Shown here: positions 17,717 to 25,907 of the stretch, one piece after another
How positions within the stretch are numbered: the first letter of the stretch is position 1
Layout: each line of letters begins with the position of its first letter
Origin: Ligilactobacillus pabuli
GTDB taxonomy: Bacteria; Bacillota; Bacilli; Lactobacillales; Lactobacillaceae
DNA length: 33,968 bases
Assembly: GCF_022836475.1 (NCBI RefSeq)
Contig: NZ_BQXH01000022.1
Location: forward strand, 1 to 33,968
Reading direction: 5' to 3'
Notes under the pieces: generated by a model
Database searches by the model: none
Told to the model about the DNA's origin: nothing
The model's input: the letters and a program-made list of their open reading frames with translations, nothing else
Position numbers and translations under genes: made by a program

Positions 17717-18508
17717 CTAATCTGTCAGATATATTTTTTTCAAATCCCGCTGTTGTGCGGGTGTGACCCCTAATTCTGTTGCCAAATAATGTTCTAATGA
17801 TCCGGCTTCCCGCTGGATCGTTCCTAACGCACAATCCAAGTATTCTTCAGAAACTGTACTTAACGCTTGAATATTTTCCTGATAGATCGGATTTTGCTGG
17901 GCAACTGGTACCCGGTCAGCCATCGGTTTAAACCGTTCTTTTAAAAAGACGTTTGACGCCAGGTAATCAGCCCTGATCGTTGCTTGGTCTACTCCTAACG
18001 CCGTCAAAGCATAGACTGCTCCCATCCCCGTCCGGTCCTTACCTGCAGAACAGTGAAAAATCACTGACTGGTCTGGTGCGTCATTTGCCAGCAGCAAATC
18101 GAAGAATTGACGGTAGGCCTTCTTTGCATTAGCCGATAAAACAATATCATTGTACGCATCTAACATTTGTTTAAAGCCGGCATTTTCTTCATTTAATAAG
18201 CGTTGATCGTGTTGCCGCGCATCGTCTTGACTTCTAGTTTGATCGACCGTAAAGACTGGCGCAAAATAATAATTGGCTTGGTCTGGTAAACGGTCAGGCT
18301 GTTTTTGTCGTTCTTGCGGCGAACGGAAATCAATATCATACTTCAATCCGTACTCGCCCAAGTAATTTAAATCTTCTGTAGACAGCTGACTTAAAGCCGC
18401 GGACCGTAACAATTTTCGTTTCCGGATCTGTTGGCCGGTCGTCGTCTGATAACCGCCTAATTCTCTAAAGTTTACTCCATTTTTGATTAGTAATCTCTCT
18501 GGCATCAT
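17717..18508 (-). CDS. Tyrosine-protein phosphatase, LipA/Lp-type
   Basis: The protein has the P-loop HCSAGKDRTG (residues 152-161 from this start, Cys153 nucleophile), an N-terminal NFRELGG motif, and the DFRSPQER segment typical of this atypical DSP-like family. It probably acts on phosphotyrosine or phosphoinositide substrates; the target is unknown. A longer frame begins at 18565, but GAAGGAGAG lies before the ATG at 18508, giving 263 residues. It lies 134 bases after a histidine-phosphatase gene. Confidence 0.9.
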   Translation of the reverse strand: MMPERLLIKNGVNFRELGGYQTTTGQQIRKRKLLRSAALSQLSTEDLNYLGEYGLKYDIDFRSPQERQKQPDRLPDQANYYFAPVFTVDQTRSQDDARQHDQRLLNEENAGFKQMLDAYNDIVLSANAKKAYRQFFDLLLANDAPDQSVIFHCSAGKDRTGMGAVYALTALGVDQATIRADYLASNVFLKERFKPMADRVPVAQQNPIYQENIQALSTVSEEYLDCALGTIQREAGSLEHYLATELGVTPAQQRDLKKIYLTD

Positions 18509-18642
18509 GGTTCGTTTCTCTCCTTCGATCGTAAAACCACCACTGACCTCTGCTAAAAACGCCACTGTCCTTAGCCAGGTTAGGTCATGCTTCTTGTTAA
18601 TTTACCACAAATCCTGCCTAAATAGCTAGTTAGATGCACTAA

Positions 18643-19239
18643 CTATTGATTATAGGCCAGCAGAGTTTGTGTTTTAGTTGACCAGCTAATTTTCGTGACA
18701 CCCGCATTATCCGGTTCATTGAGCGTCGCCACGTGCTGGTCGTCTAGGCCTAAAAGCAGTGCTACGATCAGTTTGATCGTATAGCCGTGACTCACAATCA
18801 GCACCCGGGCATCGCTTGGCAAGCTGCTAACCGTCGTCTGGAAAAATGACCGTAAGCGGGCCAGCGCCTGGGCGTGAGTCTCTCCGCCTGATAAGACTTG
18901 AGAACCTGGCAGTAAATTCTGATTTTCGTCAAAAAATTGCGGATGGTCCTGCCGTAATTTCCAGGTCAGCTGGCCATCCCACTGACCGTAATCAAATTCC
19001 CGCAAACGCCAGTCATAAGTCACTGTTTGGTCTGGTCGAATGATTTGTGCCGTTTGGGCTGCCCGTGCTAAAGGACTGGCAAAAATTGCCGTGAACTCCA
19101 CTTCACTCAACTTAGCGGCAGTTTGGCGGGCCTGGTTTTGCCCTTTGGTGCTCAACGGGGTATTAACCTGGGCACCCTGCATGATCTGGTGGGCGTTGGC
19201 CTGACTTTGGCCGTGTCTGACAATGTACAAAATCGGCAT
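18643..19239 (-). CDS. Histidine phosphatase family protein (phosphoglycerate-mutase-like)
   Basis: The 198-residue product has RHG at residues 8-10 (His9 phospho-acceptor), Glu81 in REFDYGQWDG as the likely proton donor, and SHGYT with His151. This matches the GpmB/CobC-like branch of cofactor-independent phosphatases and not the larger glycolytic mutase. Substrate unknown. Start ATG 19239 has AAGGAGAG upstream. Confidence 0.88.
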   Translation of the reverse strand: MPILYIVRHGQSQANAHQIMQGAQVNTPLSTKGQNQARQTAAKLSEVEFTAIFASPLARAAQTAQIIRPDQTVTYDWRLREFDYGQWDGQLTWKLRQDHPQFFDENQNLLPGSQVLSGGETHAQALARLRSFFQTTVSSLPSDARVLIVSHGYTIKLIVALLLGLDDQHVATLNEPDNAGVTKISWSTKTQTLLAYNQ

Positions 19240-19329
19240 TTACTTTCTCTCCTTTTTTCGCTAGTTTTCATTATTGTCCAAATCTCCGGTGATTTCAAGC
19301 TAGATGCACGAGGACTGACCTGCTTTCAT

Positions 19330-19374
19330 TTTAAAAAAACACGCCATCCTCTCAGCTGAGAAAATGACGCGTTC
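19330..19374 (-). terminator. Terminator after the D-Ala-D-Ala ligase homologue
   Basis: An imperfect stem (ACGCGTCATTTTCTC paired toward GAGGATGGCGTGT) around the palindrome CTCAGCTGAG is followed by seven T residues on the minus strand. Confidence 0.7.
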
Positions 19375-19385
19375 AATCTACTATT

Positions 19386-20447
19386 TTAATTGTTTAAGCC
19401 TTCCGCATACAGCTTCAGCTTGCCTTCAATAATGTCTTCGACTAAATCGCCGTATGAAACACCATCGTTTTCAGCTTCTTGCGGTAACAAGGAATGTGGT
19501 GTCATCCCTGGTAAATTATTGCCTTCAATGACCCAGACATCCTGACCATTGACCAAAAAGTCGATGCGTCCGTAGTTTTGTAAGCCAAGCGAATCCATGG
19601 TGGCCAGGGCCATCTGCTTCATTTTATCGTGCACTCCAGGTTCCAAATCTGTTGGCGGAGTGATAAATTCAGTATAACCATCTTGGAATTTATGTTCGAA
19701 ATCATACCAACCATCGTTGACTTTGATTTCAATTGCTGGATAAGTATAACCATTCACAACTCCCAAGGAGAACTCACGGCCTTCGATAAATTCTTCGACC
19801 ATCGCACTCACGTCAAACCGGAAAACATCCACCAAACTAGCTTCTAGTTCAGCTGCGTCATGGACGATATGTGTGCCGACTGATGAGCCGCCAGAAGTTG
19901 GTTTCACAACAACTGGATAGTCAAATGGAAGCTGGTGGTCTTTCACACCGTCTTCGCGTTTGATTTCAACATAAGCAGCTGTTGGAATCTGGTCTTGCAG
20001 CATTAACTTCTTACTGTAGGCCTTGTTCATACAATTACCGCTGGCGATCACGCCACTGCCGGTATATTTAATGTTGTTGAGATCTAAGACTGCTTGGACC
20101 TTCCCATTTTCTCCATCGCCGCCATGCAATGCCAAGAAAACAATGTCGCAAGCCCGACAAATCTCTAACACATTTGGTCCAAATAACTGAGTTGAACCAT
20201 CTTCACGCAGGGCATTCACATCGGCATCAGTCAGGATCGCATCTGAGATCACTAAATCCTTACTCGTATTAGCATCCTCAAAAACTGAGTCGACATTCGC
20301 ACCTGCAGGTAAGTCATACCCCAAAAATAGGTCGATATATGTTGCTTGGTGGCCTTTCTCCCGCAAAGTATTGGTAATGCGGTAGCCACTTGAAATTGAA
20401 ACGTTCCGTTCGGTACTGCGTCCACCTGATAAAACTACGATTTTCAT
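19386..20447 (-). CDS. D-alanine-D-alanine ligase family protein, Phe-type
   Basis: An ATP-grasp ligase of 353 residues. It has the N-terminal [10 protein letters not shown] (8-17), [10 protein letters not shown] (106-115), the glycine-rich [11 protein letters not shown] (181-191), and the C-terminal [10 protein letters not shown] metal and phosphate site. In the omega loop the residue equivalent to E. coli DdlB Tyr216 is Phe254 (EHKFQ). In lactic acid bacteria Phe at this site goes with D-Ala-D-Lac synthesis and natural vancomycin resistance. It may be a second ligase and not the housekeeping copy. GGAGGTG precedes the start. Confidence 0.85.
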   Translation of the reverse strand: MKIVVLSGGRSTERNVSISSGYRITNTLREKGHQATYIDLFLGYDLPAGANVDSVFEDANTSKDLVISDAILTDADVNALREDGSTQLFGPNVLEICRACDIVFLALHGGDGENGKVQAVLDLNNIKYTGSGVIASGNCMNKAYSKKLMLQDQIPTAAYVEIKREDGVKDHQLPFDYPVVVKPTSGGSSVGTHIVHDAAELEASLVDVFRFDVSAMVEEFIEGREFSLGVVNGYTYPAIEIKVNDGWYDFEHKFQDGYTEFITPPTDLEPGVHDKMKQMALATMDSLGLQNYGRIDFLVNGQDVWVIEGNNLPGMTPHSLLPQEAENDGVSYGDLVEDIIEGKLKLYAEGLNN

Positions 20448-20480
20448 AGGTTGAACACCTCCAGATTTATTTGAACCTTA

Positions 20481-20507
20481 AGTATACCATAAAAATCTGG
20501 CGGTCAA
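20481..20507 (-). promoter_or_regulatory. Probable promoter of the ligase gene
   Basis: TTGACC (20502-20507) and TATACT (20481-20486) with an upstream TATGG extended element stand 15-16 bases apart on the minus strand, 34 bases before the ATG. Confidence 0.5.
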
Positions 20508-20536
20508 AGAGAATTTTGTTCATCACCACATAAAAT

Positions 20537-21103
20537 TTATTCATCTTTTGACTCCGCGAACCCATCTTTTTCAGGGGACCCAACTGCTTGTTTCCAATCA
20601 GCAGTCATCCGTTCCAGCAACTCCCCGGCAGTCATAAAACGCGCTGTCTGCAGGACTAAATTCACTGGTGTTCCAGTCAGTTTGGTATTTGCTTGCCCTA
20701 ACCAGCGCTTGTATGCCGACAAATGTGCCAGGTAGTCCGCTTCATTGACCAACTTCACGCTGACAAAAGTTTGCCCGCCAAAGGTTATTTCTTGGATGTC
20801 GCTGACGTCCTCCCACCTGATCAGCAGCTGGCCAGTAGCCGCTAAGCTAGAATAATCATAAAAGCCCTCCGTCGTCAATTGAACCAAGATCTTGCCTTTA
20901 AAAAAATAGCGCATTAACAAGCCGCCCCACACGACAAACAAAACTGTCCCGCAACCGCCCACGATCCGGTATGACAAGGACTCACCCAGCCAGCCCAGAT
21001 AAATCACGAACAAGTTCAACGACACTAACAAACTATCCAAAAAGAGCAAGAAGACTTGGCGGCCTTTTGCTTGGTAGACCGTGAACGTTTCTGTTGTCTG
21101 CAT
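20537..21103 (-). CDS. Two-helix membrane protein with a PH-like domain, STM3941-type
   Basis: The 188-residue product has two membrane segments near the N-terminus (about residues 20-40 and 45-65). A soluble part follows with the pattern LTTEGFYDYSS...IRWEDVSDIQ, as in STM3941-like and YcxB-like proteins. Function unknown. A frame from 21124 exists, but GGAGGG sits seven bases before the ATG at 21103, so that start is used. Confidence 0.75.
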   Translation of the reverse strand: MQTTETFTVYQAKGRQVFLLFLDSLLVSLNLFVIYLGWLGESLSYRIVGGCGTVLFVVWGGLLMRYFFKGKILVQLTTEGFYDYSSLAATGQLLIRWEDVSDIQEITFGGQTFVSVKLVNEADYLAHLSAYKRWLGQANTKLTGTPVNLVLQTARFMTAGELLERMTADWKQAVGSPEKDGFAESKDE

Positions 21104-21173
21104 TTTAATTCCCTCCATTAACATGGAAAAAGCCCAGCATGATCATGACAATCAAACTCGGCTTCTCTGCGTC

Positions 21174-21965
21174 TTACAATTCATTAGTGTGCAAAAATTC
21201 AAACAAGACTTCATTAAAGGCAGCGGGTTGCTCTGCCATCACGATGTGCCCGCATTCTTCAATCACTTTGTAATCCCCGTGCGGTGCTAAAGCAGCCACA
21301 CCCGGAGCGAAGCGATAGTTGAAGTAAGGGGATTGTTTTCCCACGACCACTAGGAACGGACAGGTCAGTTCACTGATCACATCACGCCAATCTTGAAAGG
21401 CATGGTCTTTGACAAATGGCAAGTTGAGCTGGGCATCATAGGGATACTTTTGCCGCGCTTCCTTATTCAAACGGTAGGTTTCGTCACCTAAATTTTTATA
21501 AGTGGGTGACTGAGCGAGGTGCGCAAAACTTTCGTGGAAATTTTCCCAGGTCAAGTAGTTCATATAGTTATAAGGCCAGCTAATGTCCCCGATCATCTTC
21601 GGACTTTGATCCACGTCGATCAAGGCTGCCACATCTTTCGTTCCAAATAAAGAAGCGTAGGCAAACATGGTGGCCGCTCCCATTGAATTTCCCAACAGGA
21701 CTGGTCGTTTAATTTCTAAGGCTTCCAAAATTTCCCGTAAGTCCATCGCATGACGAAAGATTCGCAAGCCCTTAGTCGTGTGCTCGGAAGCTCCTTGATT
21801 CCGGCAATCGATGTTGATTACTCGGTAACCAGCCGCTAATAAGGCGGTCACTTGGTCGTGCCAAATCACGCGGTTGCCACCCATGCCGCACAACATGATC
21901 ACTGCTTGGCCGCTACCTTGATCATCATATTCTAGTCGTACATTATCACTCGTATAAAAGTCCAT
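21174..21965 (-). CDS. Alpha/beta hydrolase
   Basis: The 263-residue product has the nucleophile elbow GNSMG (Ser94), the oxyanion segment LCGMGGNR and His240 in CGHIVMAEQP. The acid residue is likely the Asp or Glu after strand 7, not clearly assignable. It is a typical single-domain hydrolase of unknown substrate. Start ATG 21965. Confidence 0.87.
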   Translation of the reverse strand: MDFYTSDNVRLEYDDQGSGQAVIMLCGMGGNRVIWHDQVTALLAAGYRVINIDCRNQGASEHTTKGLRIFRHAMDLREILEALEIKRPVLLGNSMGAATMFAYASLFGTKDVAALIDVDQSPKMIGDISWPYNYMNYLTWENFHESFAHLAQSPTYKNLGDETYRLNKEARQKYPYDAQLNLPFVKDHAFQDWRDVISELTCPFLVVVGKQSPYFNYRFAPGVAALAPHGDYKVIEECGHIVMAEQPAAFNEVLFEFLHTNEL

Positions 21966-22018
21966 TTTTCATGCCTCCAGCGGTCAGGTTCGACCTATTT
22001 TGATCATGTAATTTTTTT

Positions 22019-22462
22019 CTAATCGATCACTGTAAAGACTTCGCAGACACACTTTGATTCAGGCGTAAACGTCGCCCGATAGTCAGCATATTCCTGGGTG
22101 AAAAAGTCCACGTGGACGCGGTGCCAGTAATCATACGAACGGTCACCTTCTCCTTCGTGGTAAGCGTGCTCCGCTGAAATATACTTGAACGGGACAACTT
22201 CAACGACTTCGGTTTGGGTCACGCAAACAGGTTGGTCGTGACTATCTAAAATCAGGTTATACTCACCAACTTGCGGCAAAGGCTCCTGATCAAAAACATA
22301 GAGTTCAAACCCCGAAGTCGTCGCGGTTTTGATTCCTTTTTTGACTAAATCGGCTAAGTGGTCGGCGTCGGTCCCAAAACTCCAAGCAGACACTTTGGTC
22401 TCCGGAGCTAACTGGTGTTTTTGACAAAATTCTGTCCAAAATTCTTGACTTACAGTGTTCAT
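22019..22462 (-). CDS. ASCH-domain protein
   Basis: The 147-residue product has the ASCH pattern: WSFGTD...GIKTATTSG, then PQVGEYNLILDSHDQPVCVTQT and the DRSYDYWHRVH segment. ASCH proteins may bind RNA or act as amidohydrolases on modified cytidine (YqfB type). The role here is open. Start ATG 22462 has AGGGGAG nearby. Confidence 0.85.
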   Translation of the reverse strand: MNTVSQEFWTEFCQKHQLAPETKVSAWSFGTDADHLADLVKKGIKTATTSGFELYVFDQEPLPQVGEYNLILDSHDQPVCVTQTEVVEVVPFKYISAEHAYHEGEGDRSYDYWHRVHVDFFTQEYADYRATFTPESKCVCEVFTVID

Positions 22463-22548
22463 CTTTTCTCCCCTACTCTTTCACGCGTTAGTGCCCGTTA
22501 GTTTGGTTGGTGTGAGCGCAGCAGCATGAAAGCCTTTTTATACTGTTA

Positions 22549-22578
22549 ATTATAGGCATACTGGAACAAAAAATTCAA
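22549..22578 (-). promoter_or_regulatory. Probable promoter of the ASCH gene
   Basis: TTGAAT (22573-22578) and TATAAT (22549-22554) are 18 bases apart on the minus strand. The leader to the ATG at 22462 is about 80 bases. Confidence 0.6.
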
Positions 22579-22650
22579 ATCTAACGAGCGGAGCAAAACG
22601 GGTAGACTCGAGCAGCAACAGAGACTGGGGCAACTTTGTCTGACTTGTAG

Positions 22651-23236
22651 CCAGTCTCGGGCCAACTGGATACAACTTTGCCATTCTTTTAGCCAGTTAC
22701 GCTCTGTTTGGCCCTCCTTTTCCCAATCTTAGGGCCAGACCCATCATGTTTGGTCCCTTCTTTCTTAATCTTAGGGCCAGACTCATTCTGTTTGGCCCCT
22801 TCTTTCCCAATCTTAGGGCCAGACTCACCCTGTTTGGCCCCTTCTTTCGCAATCTTAGGACCAGACTCTTACTCTGGCGCATTCTTTACCCAACTTTGCT
22901 CCAGACTGTCCTGCTCTGGCTCATTCTTTGCCAAACTTTGCTCCAGACGGGCCTGCTCTGGCCCATTCTTTGCCCAACTTTGCTCCAGGCGGGCCTGCTC
23001 TGGCCCATTCTTTGCCAGACTTTGCTCCAGACTGTCCTGCTCTGGTGCATTCTTCCCCAAACTTTGCTCCAGACTGTCCTGCTCTGGTGCATTCTTTGCC
23101 AAACTTTGCTCCAGACGGTCTTACTCTGGCTCATTCTTTGCCAAACTTTGCTCCAGACGGTCTTACTCTGGCTCATTCTTTGCCAAACTTTGCTCCAGAC
23201 GATCCTGCTCTGGCTGATTCTCTCCCTAACTCCTAT
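22651..23236. repeat. Array 1: 14 tandem 42-bp hairpin units
   Basis: Unit starts at 22651, 22693, 22735, 22777, 22819, 22861, 22901, 22943, 22985, 23027, 23069, 23111, 23153 and 23195 are exactly 42 bases apart, except one 40-base unit. Each unit begins with CCA(G) and carries an inverted partner 8-13 bases later. The stem varies: CCAGT/ACTGG, GGGCCA/TGGCCC, CCAGA/TCTGG. It fills the space between the oppA stop and the ASCH promoter. Long frames across it on both strands result from a period divisible by three. I do not regard them as genes. Confidence 0.9.
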
Positions 23237-23245
23237 TCAGTCTCA

Positions 23246-24895
23246 TTATTTCTGGCTAATGTAAGCTTCTTTCCAGTCATAAGGGACTCCGGCTGGATTG
23301 TAAACAATGCCTTTCACGTTTTCGCGGACCAACTGGGATTTGGCGACCTGGTACAACGGGATCGTTCCCTGGTCGTTCATCAAAATTTTCTCCGCTTCTA
23401 CTAGGTTAGCCCAACGCTTGTCTGGCTGATTACCGTAGTCATTTTCTGATTGAGTTAGCAAACGGTCAAATTCAGCATTCTTGAAGCCGGCTGAATTATG
23501 GCTGGAACCAGATTCATAGACGTCTAAGAAATTGATAGGATCAGCGAAAACTGACTGCCAAGTTTTAACGGTCATATCATAATCTTGTGCTGATTGACGG
23601 GCAAGCATTTGCACAAATGGCAGCTTGGAGACCGAGACGCGCACCCCCGGTAGAGCCTCTAATTTACTTTGTAAGAACTCTGCGGCCTGCTTACTACTAT
23701 CTGTATCAGAAGTAATTAAGTTGACTTTCAAACTAGTCAGACCTTCAGCTTTCATCCCCGCCTTAAACAACTGCTTCGCCTTCTTCAGATCATAGCTGAC
23801 TGCCGATTTCACGTAGGCTTCATCATTGAAGGCTTCCCCCGTCTGCGGGTTGGTGCCCATATTGCTAGGAACAAAGCCTTTCAAAGGCACCGAACCATCT
23901 TCTAGCACTTTGTCTGTGAGCTGTTTGCGGTCGATTGCCAGAGAAAATGCCTGCCGGATCTGCTTGTTTCTAAAAGCTGGCACCTGATGTTGATTTAATT
24001 CCAAGCGCGTCGTGGCCGTTGGGAGGCGTTTGACAAAAGCTGCGTTGTTGCGGTTCGCTTTGACCTGTTGGCCGTTCAATAAAGTTTCATCAGCCTTCTT
24101 CGAACTATAGAGGTTATAGCTGGTGGTCGTACTTTCCGTGACTAATTCTTTGATTTCTTTCAAATGAACATTTTTGTGGTCCCAATAAGTTTTGTTTTTG
24201 GTTAAAGTCCAGGACTTGCCAGTCCCATCCCACTTCTTTAACTGGAATGGTCCGTTGGAAACTAGGTACTTCGACTGGGTCCCATACTTCGAACCATATT
24301 TCTCAACTACTTTTTGATTCAGCGGGTAAAAGAGCGGCCAGGCCAGTAATTTATCAAAATAGCTGACTGGTTTAGCCAATTTGACTTGCAAATGGTGGTC
24401 GTCTAGCGCCTTAATACCAAGCGTTGACTTATCTTTCTTGCTATTGTAAATCGCGGTCGCATTTTTGACGCCATCGAAATAAAACGCATCCTGTGACGCC
24501 GTTTTTGGGTCAACCGTTCGTTGCCAAGAATAAACAAAATCATGGGCAGTGACCGGATCGCCATTTGACCACTTGGCCCCCTTGCGTAAGGTAAAGTCAT
24601 AGGTCTGTCCATCGGCGGATTTTTTCGTTTTCACGGCCAAGGCAGGTTGCGGCTTACCATTTTTATCTAAGCGGTACAACCCCTCCTGCGTATTCATCAG
24701 AGTGTTAAAGCTCAGTGTATCCGTCGCGAGCGATAAATCTCCGGTGGCGATCGTTGAGGCTTCGGTCCACCGCAATTCCTGTTTGGCCGCATACTTGCCA
24801 GTTCCATCTTGCTTTTGTTGCGCGTCTTTTGTACCACAAGCGCTTAAGACTAGCAGCGTTGCAGCCGCAATTGTCGTGATCAACTTCTTGTTCAT
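23246..24895 (-). CDS. oppA: Oligopeptide ABC transporter substrate-binding lipoprotein
   Basis: An SBP_bac_5 family protein of 549 residues. The signal peptide ends in the lipobox LSAC with Cys20 as lipid anchor. The mature part has family segments such as KWSNGDPVTAHDFVYSWQR and FSLAIDRKQL. It binds peptides outside the cell for an Opp-type importer. No permease or ATPase genes are adjacent, so it is an orphan receptor that would share another Opp transporter. It is controlled by the upstream T-box. The stop lies within 10 bases of the 42-bp repeat array. Confidence 0.95.
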   Translation of the reverse strand: MNKKLITTIAAATLLVLSACGTKDAQQKQDGTGKYAAKQELRWTEASTIATGDLSLATDTLSFNTLMNTQEGLYRLDKNGKPQPALAVKTKKSADGQTYDFTLRKGAKWSNGDPVTAHDFVYSWQRTVDPKTASQDAFYFDGVKNATAIYNSKKDKSTLGIKALDDHHLQVKLAKPVSYFDKLLAWPLFYPLNQKVVEKYGSKYGTQSKYLVSNGPFQLKKWDGTGKSWTLTKNKTYWDHKNVHLKEIKELVTESTTTSYNLYSSKKADETLLNGQQVKANRNNAAFVKRLPTATTRLELNQHQVPAFRNKQIRQAFSLAIDRKQLTDKVLEDGSVPLKGFVPSNMGTNPQTGEAFNDEAYVKSAVSYDLKKAKQLFKAGMKAEGLTSLKVNLITSDTDSSKQAAEFLQSKLEALPGVRVSVSKLPFVQMLARQSAQDYDMTVKTWQSVFADPINFLDVYESGSSHNSAGFKNAEFDRLLTQSENDYGNQPDKRWANLVEAEKILMNDQGTIPLYQVAKSQLVRENVKGIVYNPAGVPYDWKEAYISQK

Positions 24896-24919
24896 CTTGT
24901 GCCCTCCTAGGTTTACGCT

Positions 24920-24948
24920 TAGAAAAAAGTGCCGACTCTCTCGGTCAA
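24920..24948 (-). terminator. Second terminator-like hairpin in the oppA leader
   Basis: GACCGA and TCGGC around a GAGAG loop, followed by CACTTTTTTC, lie between the T-box terminator and the oppA ribosome binding site. It could be a second stop point or a remnant. Confidence 0.45.
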
Positions 24949-24960
24949 ATCAGGAAACGC

Positions 24961-25230
24961 AAAAAAAGGCGCCCCTTTCAGAAAACTCTCTTTCTGAAAA
25001 GGACGCCTGCACGCGGTACCACCTTTTTTCGCAGTCCACTCACGTCAACTGCCTTCAAAACTTCTGCTGTTCAGCCAAAAGTCGCGAGTGGTAACGGTCC
25101 CGTTCCGTAACGTCTGCTTGCACAGGCGCTAAAACTCCGAGTTCATCTTCACTGACTTAAACCAGCACGCACTTTCACCCCTGTACGCTCTCTGTTGGCT
25201 GGCTTGGATCAGCTACTCTTCTCTTCAACG
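24961..25230 (-). promoter_or_regulatory. T-box riboswitch, probable leucine type, upstream of oppA
   Basis: The T-box core GGTGGTACCGCG (25012-25023 on the complement) precedes a long terminator stem built on GGCGTCC and GGGGCGCC, followed by seven T residues (24961-24967). Upstream is a stem I region with AGTA on the 5' side, AGAGAG, and GAA followed by CTC (25139-25141) in the specifier position. CTC indicates tRNA-Leu. Uncharged tRNA would pair with the GGTGG bulge and prevent termination, so oppA would be induced when leucine is short. Confidence 0.88.
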
Positions 25231-25247
25231 TTTTTAATGTTAGCTTA

Positions 25248-25275
25248 ATTTTAACAACAATATTTTTAATGTCAA
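25248..25275 (-). promoter_or_regulatory. Promoter of the T-box-oppA transcript
   Basis: TTGACA (25270-25275) and TAAAAT (25248-25253) are 16 bases apart, just before stem I of the T-box. Confidence 0.65.
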
Positions 25276-25307
25276 CATAATTTTTTAACTTTCACAGAGC
25301 TCGACTA

Positions 25308-25340
25308 ATAAAAAAATCTCCCAGAAATTTTCCGAGAGAT
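25308..25340 (-). terminator. Terminator after the 149-residue membrane protein gene
   Basis: ATCTC and GAGAT form the base of a stem with an imperfect upper part, followed by a run of T on the minus strand. It starts about 10 bases after the stop at 25351. Confidence 0.7.
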
Positions 25341-25350
25341 GCTGTACTGC

Positions 25351-25800
25351 TTATTTTAATTGGATTGAAGAATCTTTTGTCAAACGATAGGAATACTGTT
25401 CTGAACTATTCCCAATTGAAACTGAACCCTCGACATAGTTTTTGCGCGTCTTGGGCACGATAAACTTCATGCGCGTTTTTGAGTTATACACTGTCACTGT
25501 TTGGTGTTTTTTATCATATTCAACGTTAGACGGATTCTTTCTGGGCAGCTTTTTTTGCTGCGGCACAAAACCATAGGCGTGATTTTCTGTAAAATAGACG
25601 TTGACCTTGTATTTTTGTGAGCCCGAATTAATTTCTAAGCGCCAGCCCTGGTCAGTCAAATAACGCTGGGTCGGATTACCGGTGAAAAATGTCGCCCCGA
25701 CAATGATTGCGATCACTACCAGCCCTAGAAACAGAAAAGTTTTCGGGTCACTTAACCAGCGATTAACTCGATCATTCGTTTTTGTTTGGTGTTCTGTCAT
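25351..25800 (-). CDS. Hypothetical single-pass membrane protein
   Basis: I do not recognise this 149-residue protein. A basic N-terminus leads to one membrane segment (about residues 22-41). The outside portion is rich in beta-prone residues, with a repeated K-x-V pattern and no Cys. It resembles small secreted or anchored proteins of lactobacilli. Start ATG 25800 has GGAG upstream. It follows the DMT transporter gene on the same strand after about 107 bases. Confidence 0.7.
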   Translation of the reverse strand: MTEHQTKTNDRVNRWLSDPKTFLFLGLVVIAIIVGATFFTGNPTQRYLTDQGWRLEINSGSQKYKVNVYFTENHAYGFVPQQKKLPRKNPSNVEYDKKHQTVTVYNSKTRMKFIVPKTRKNYVEGSVSIGNSSEQYSYRLTKDSSIQLK

Positions 25801-25907
25801 AAATTTACTCCAACTTCATAGATTTGATAGCTCCTATTATACCCTATTTGTTGGCAAATTAGTGACACTGGGCTCATTTCGCCAATTTGACAGGAAAGTC
25901 GGACAAC

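Noticed and set aside
22651-23236. CRISPR array
   Set aside because: There is no alternation of a constant repeat and unique spacers; the whole 42-bp unit is similar throughout, and no cas genes are present.
22697-23404. Several long open frames (up to 172 codons) across array 1 on both strands, with 14-residue repeats
   Set aside because: A 42-bp unit is divisible by three, so any frame lacking a stop in one unit stays open. Frames are open on both strands at once, with no ribosome binding site or signal peptide. This is a consequence of the period.
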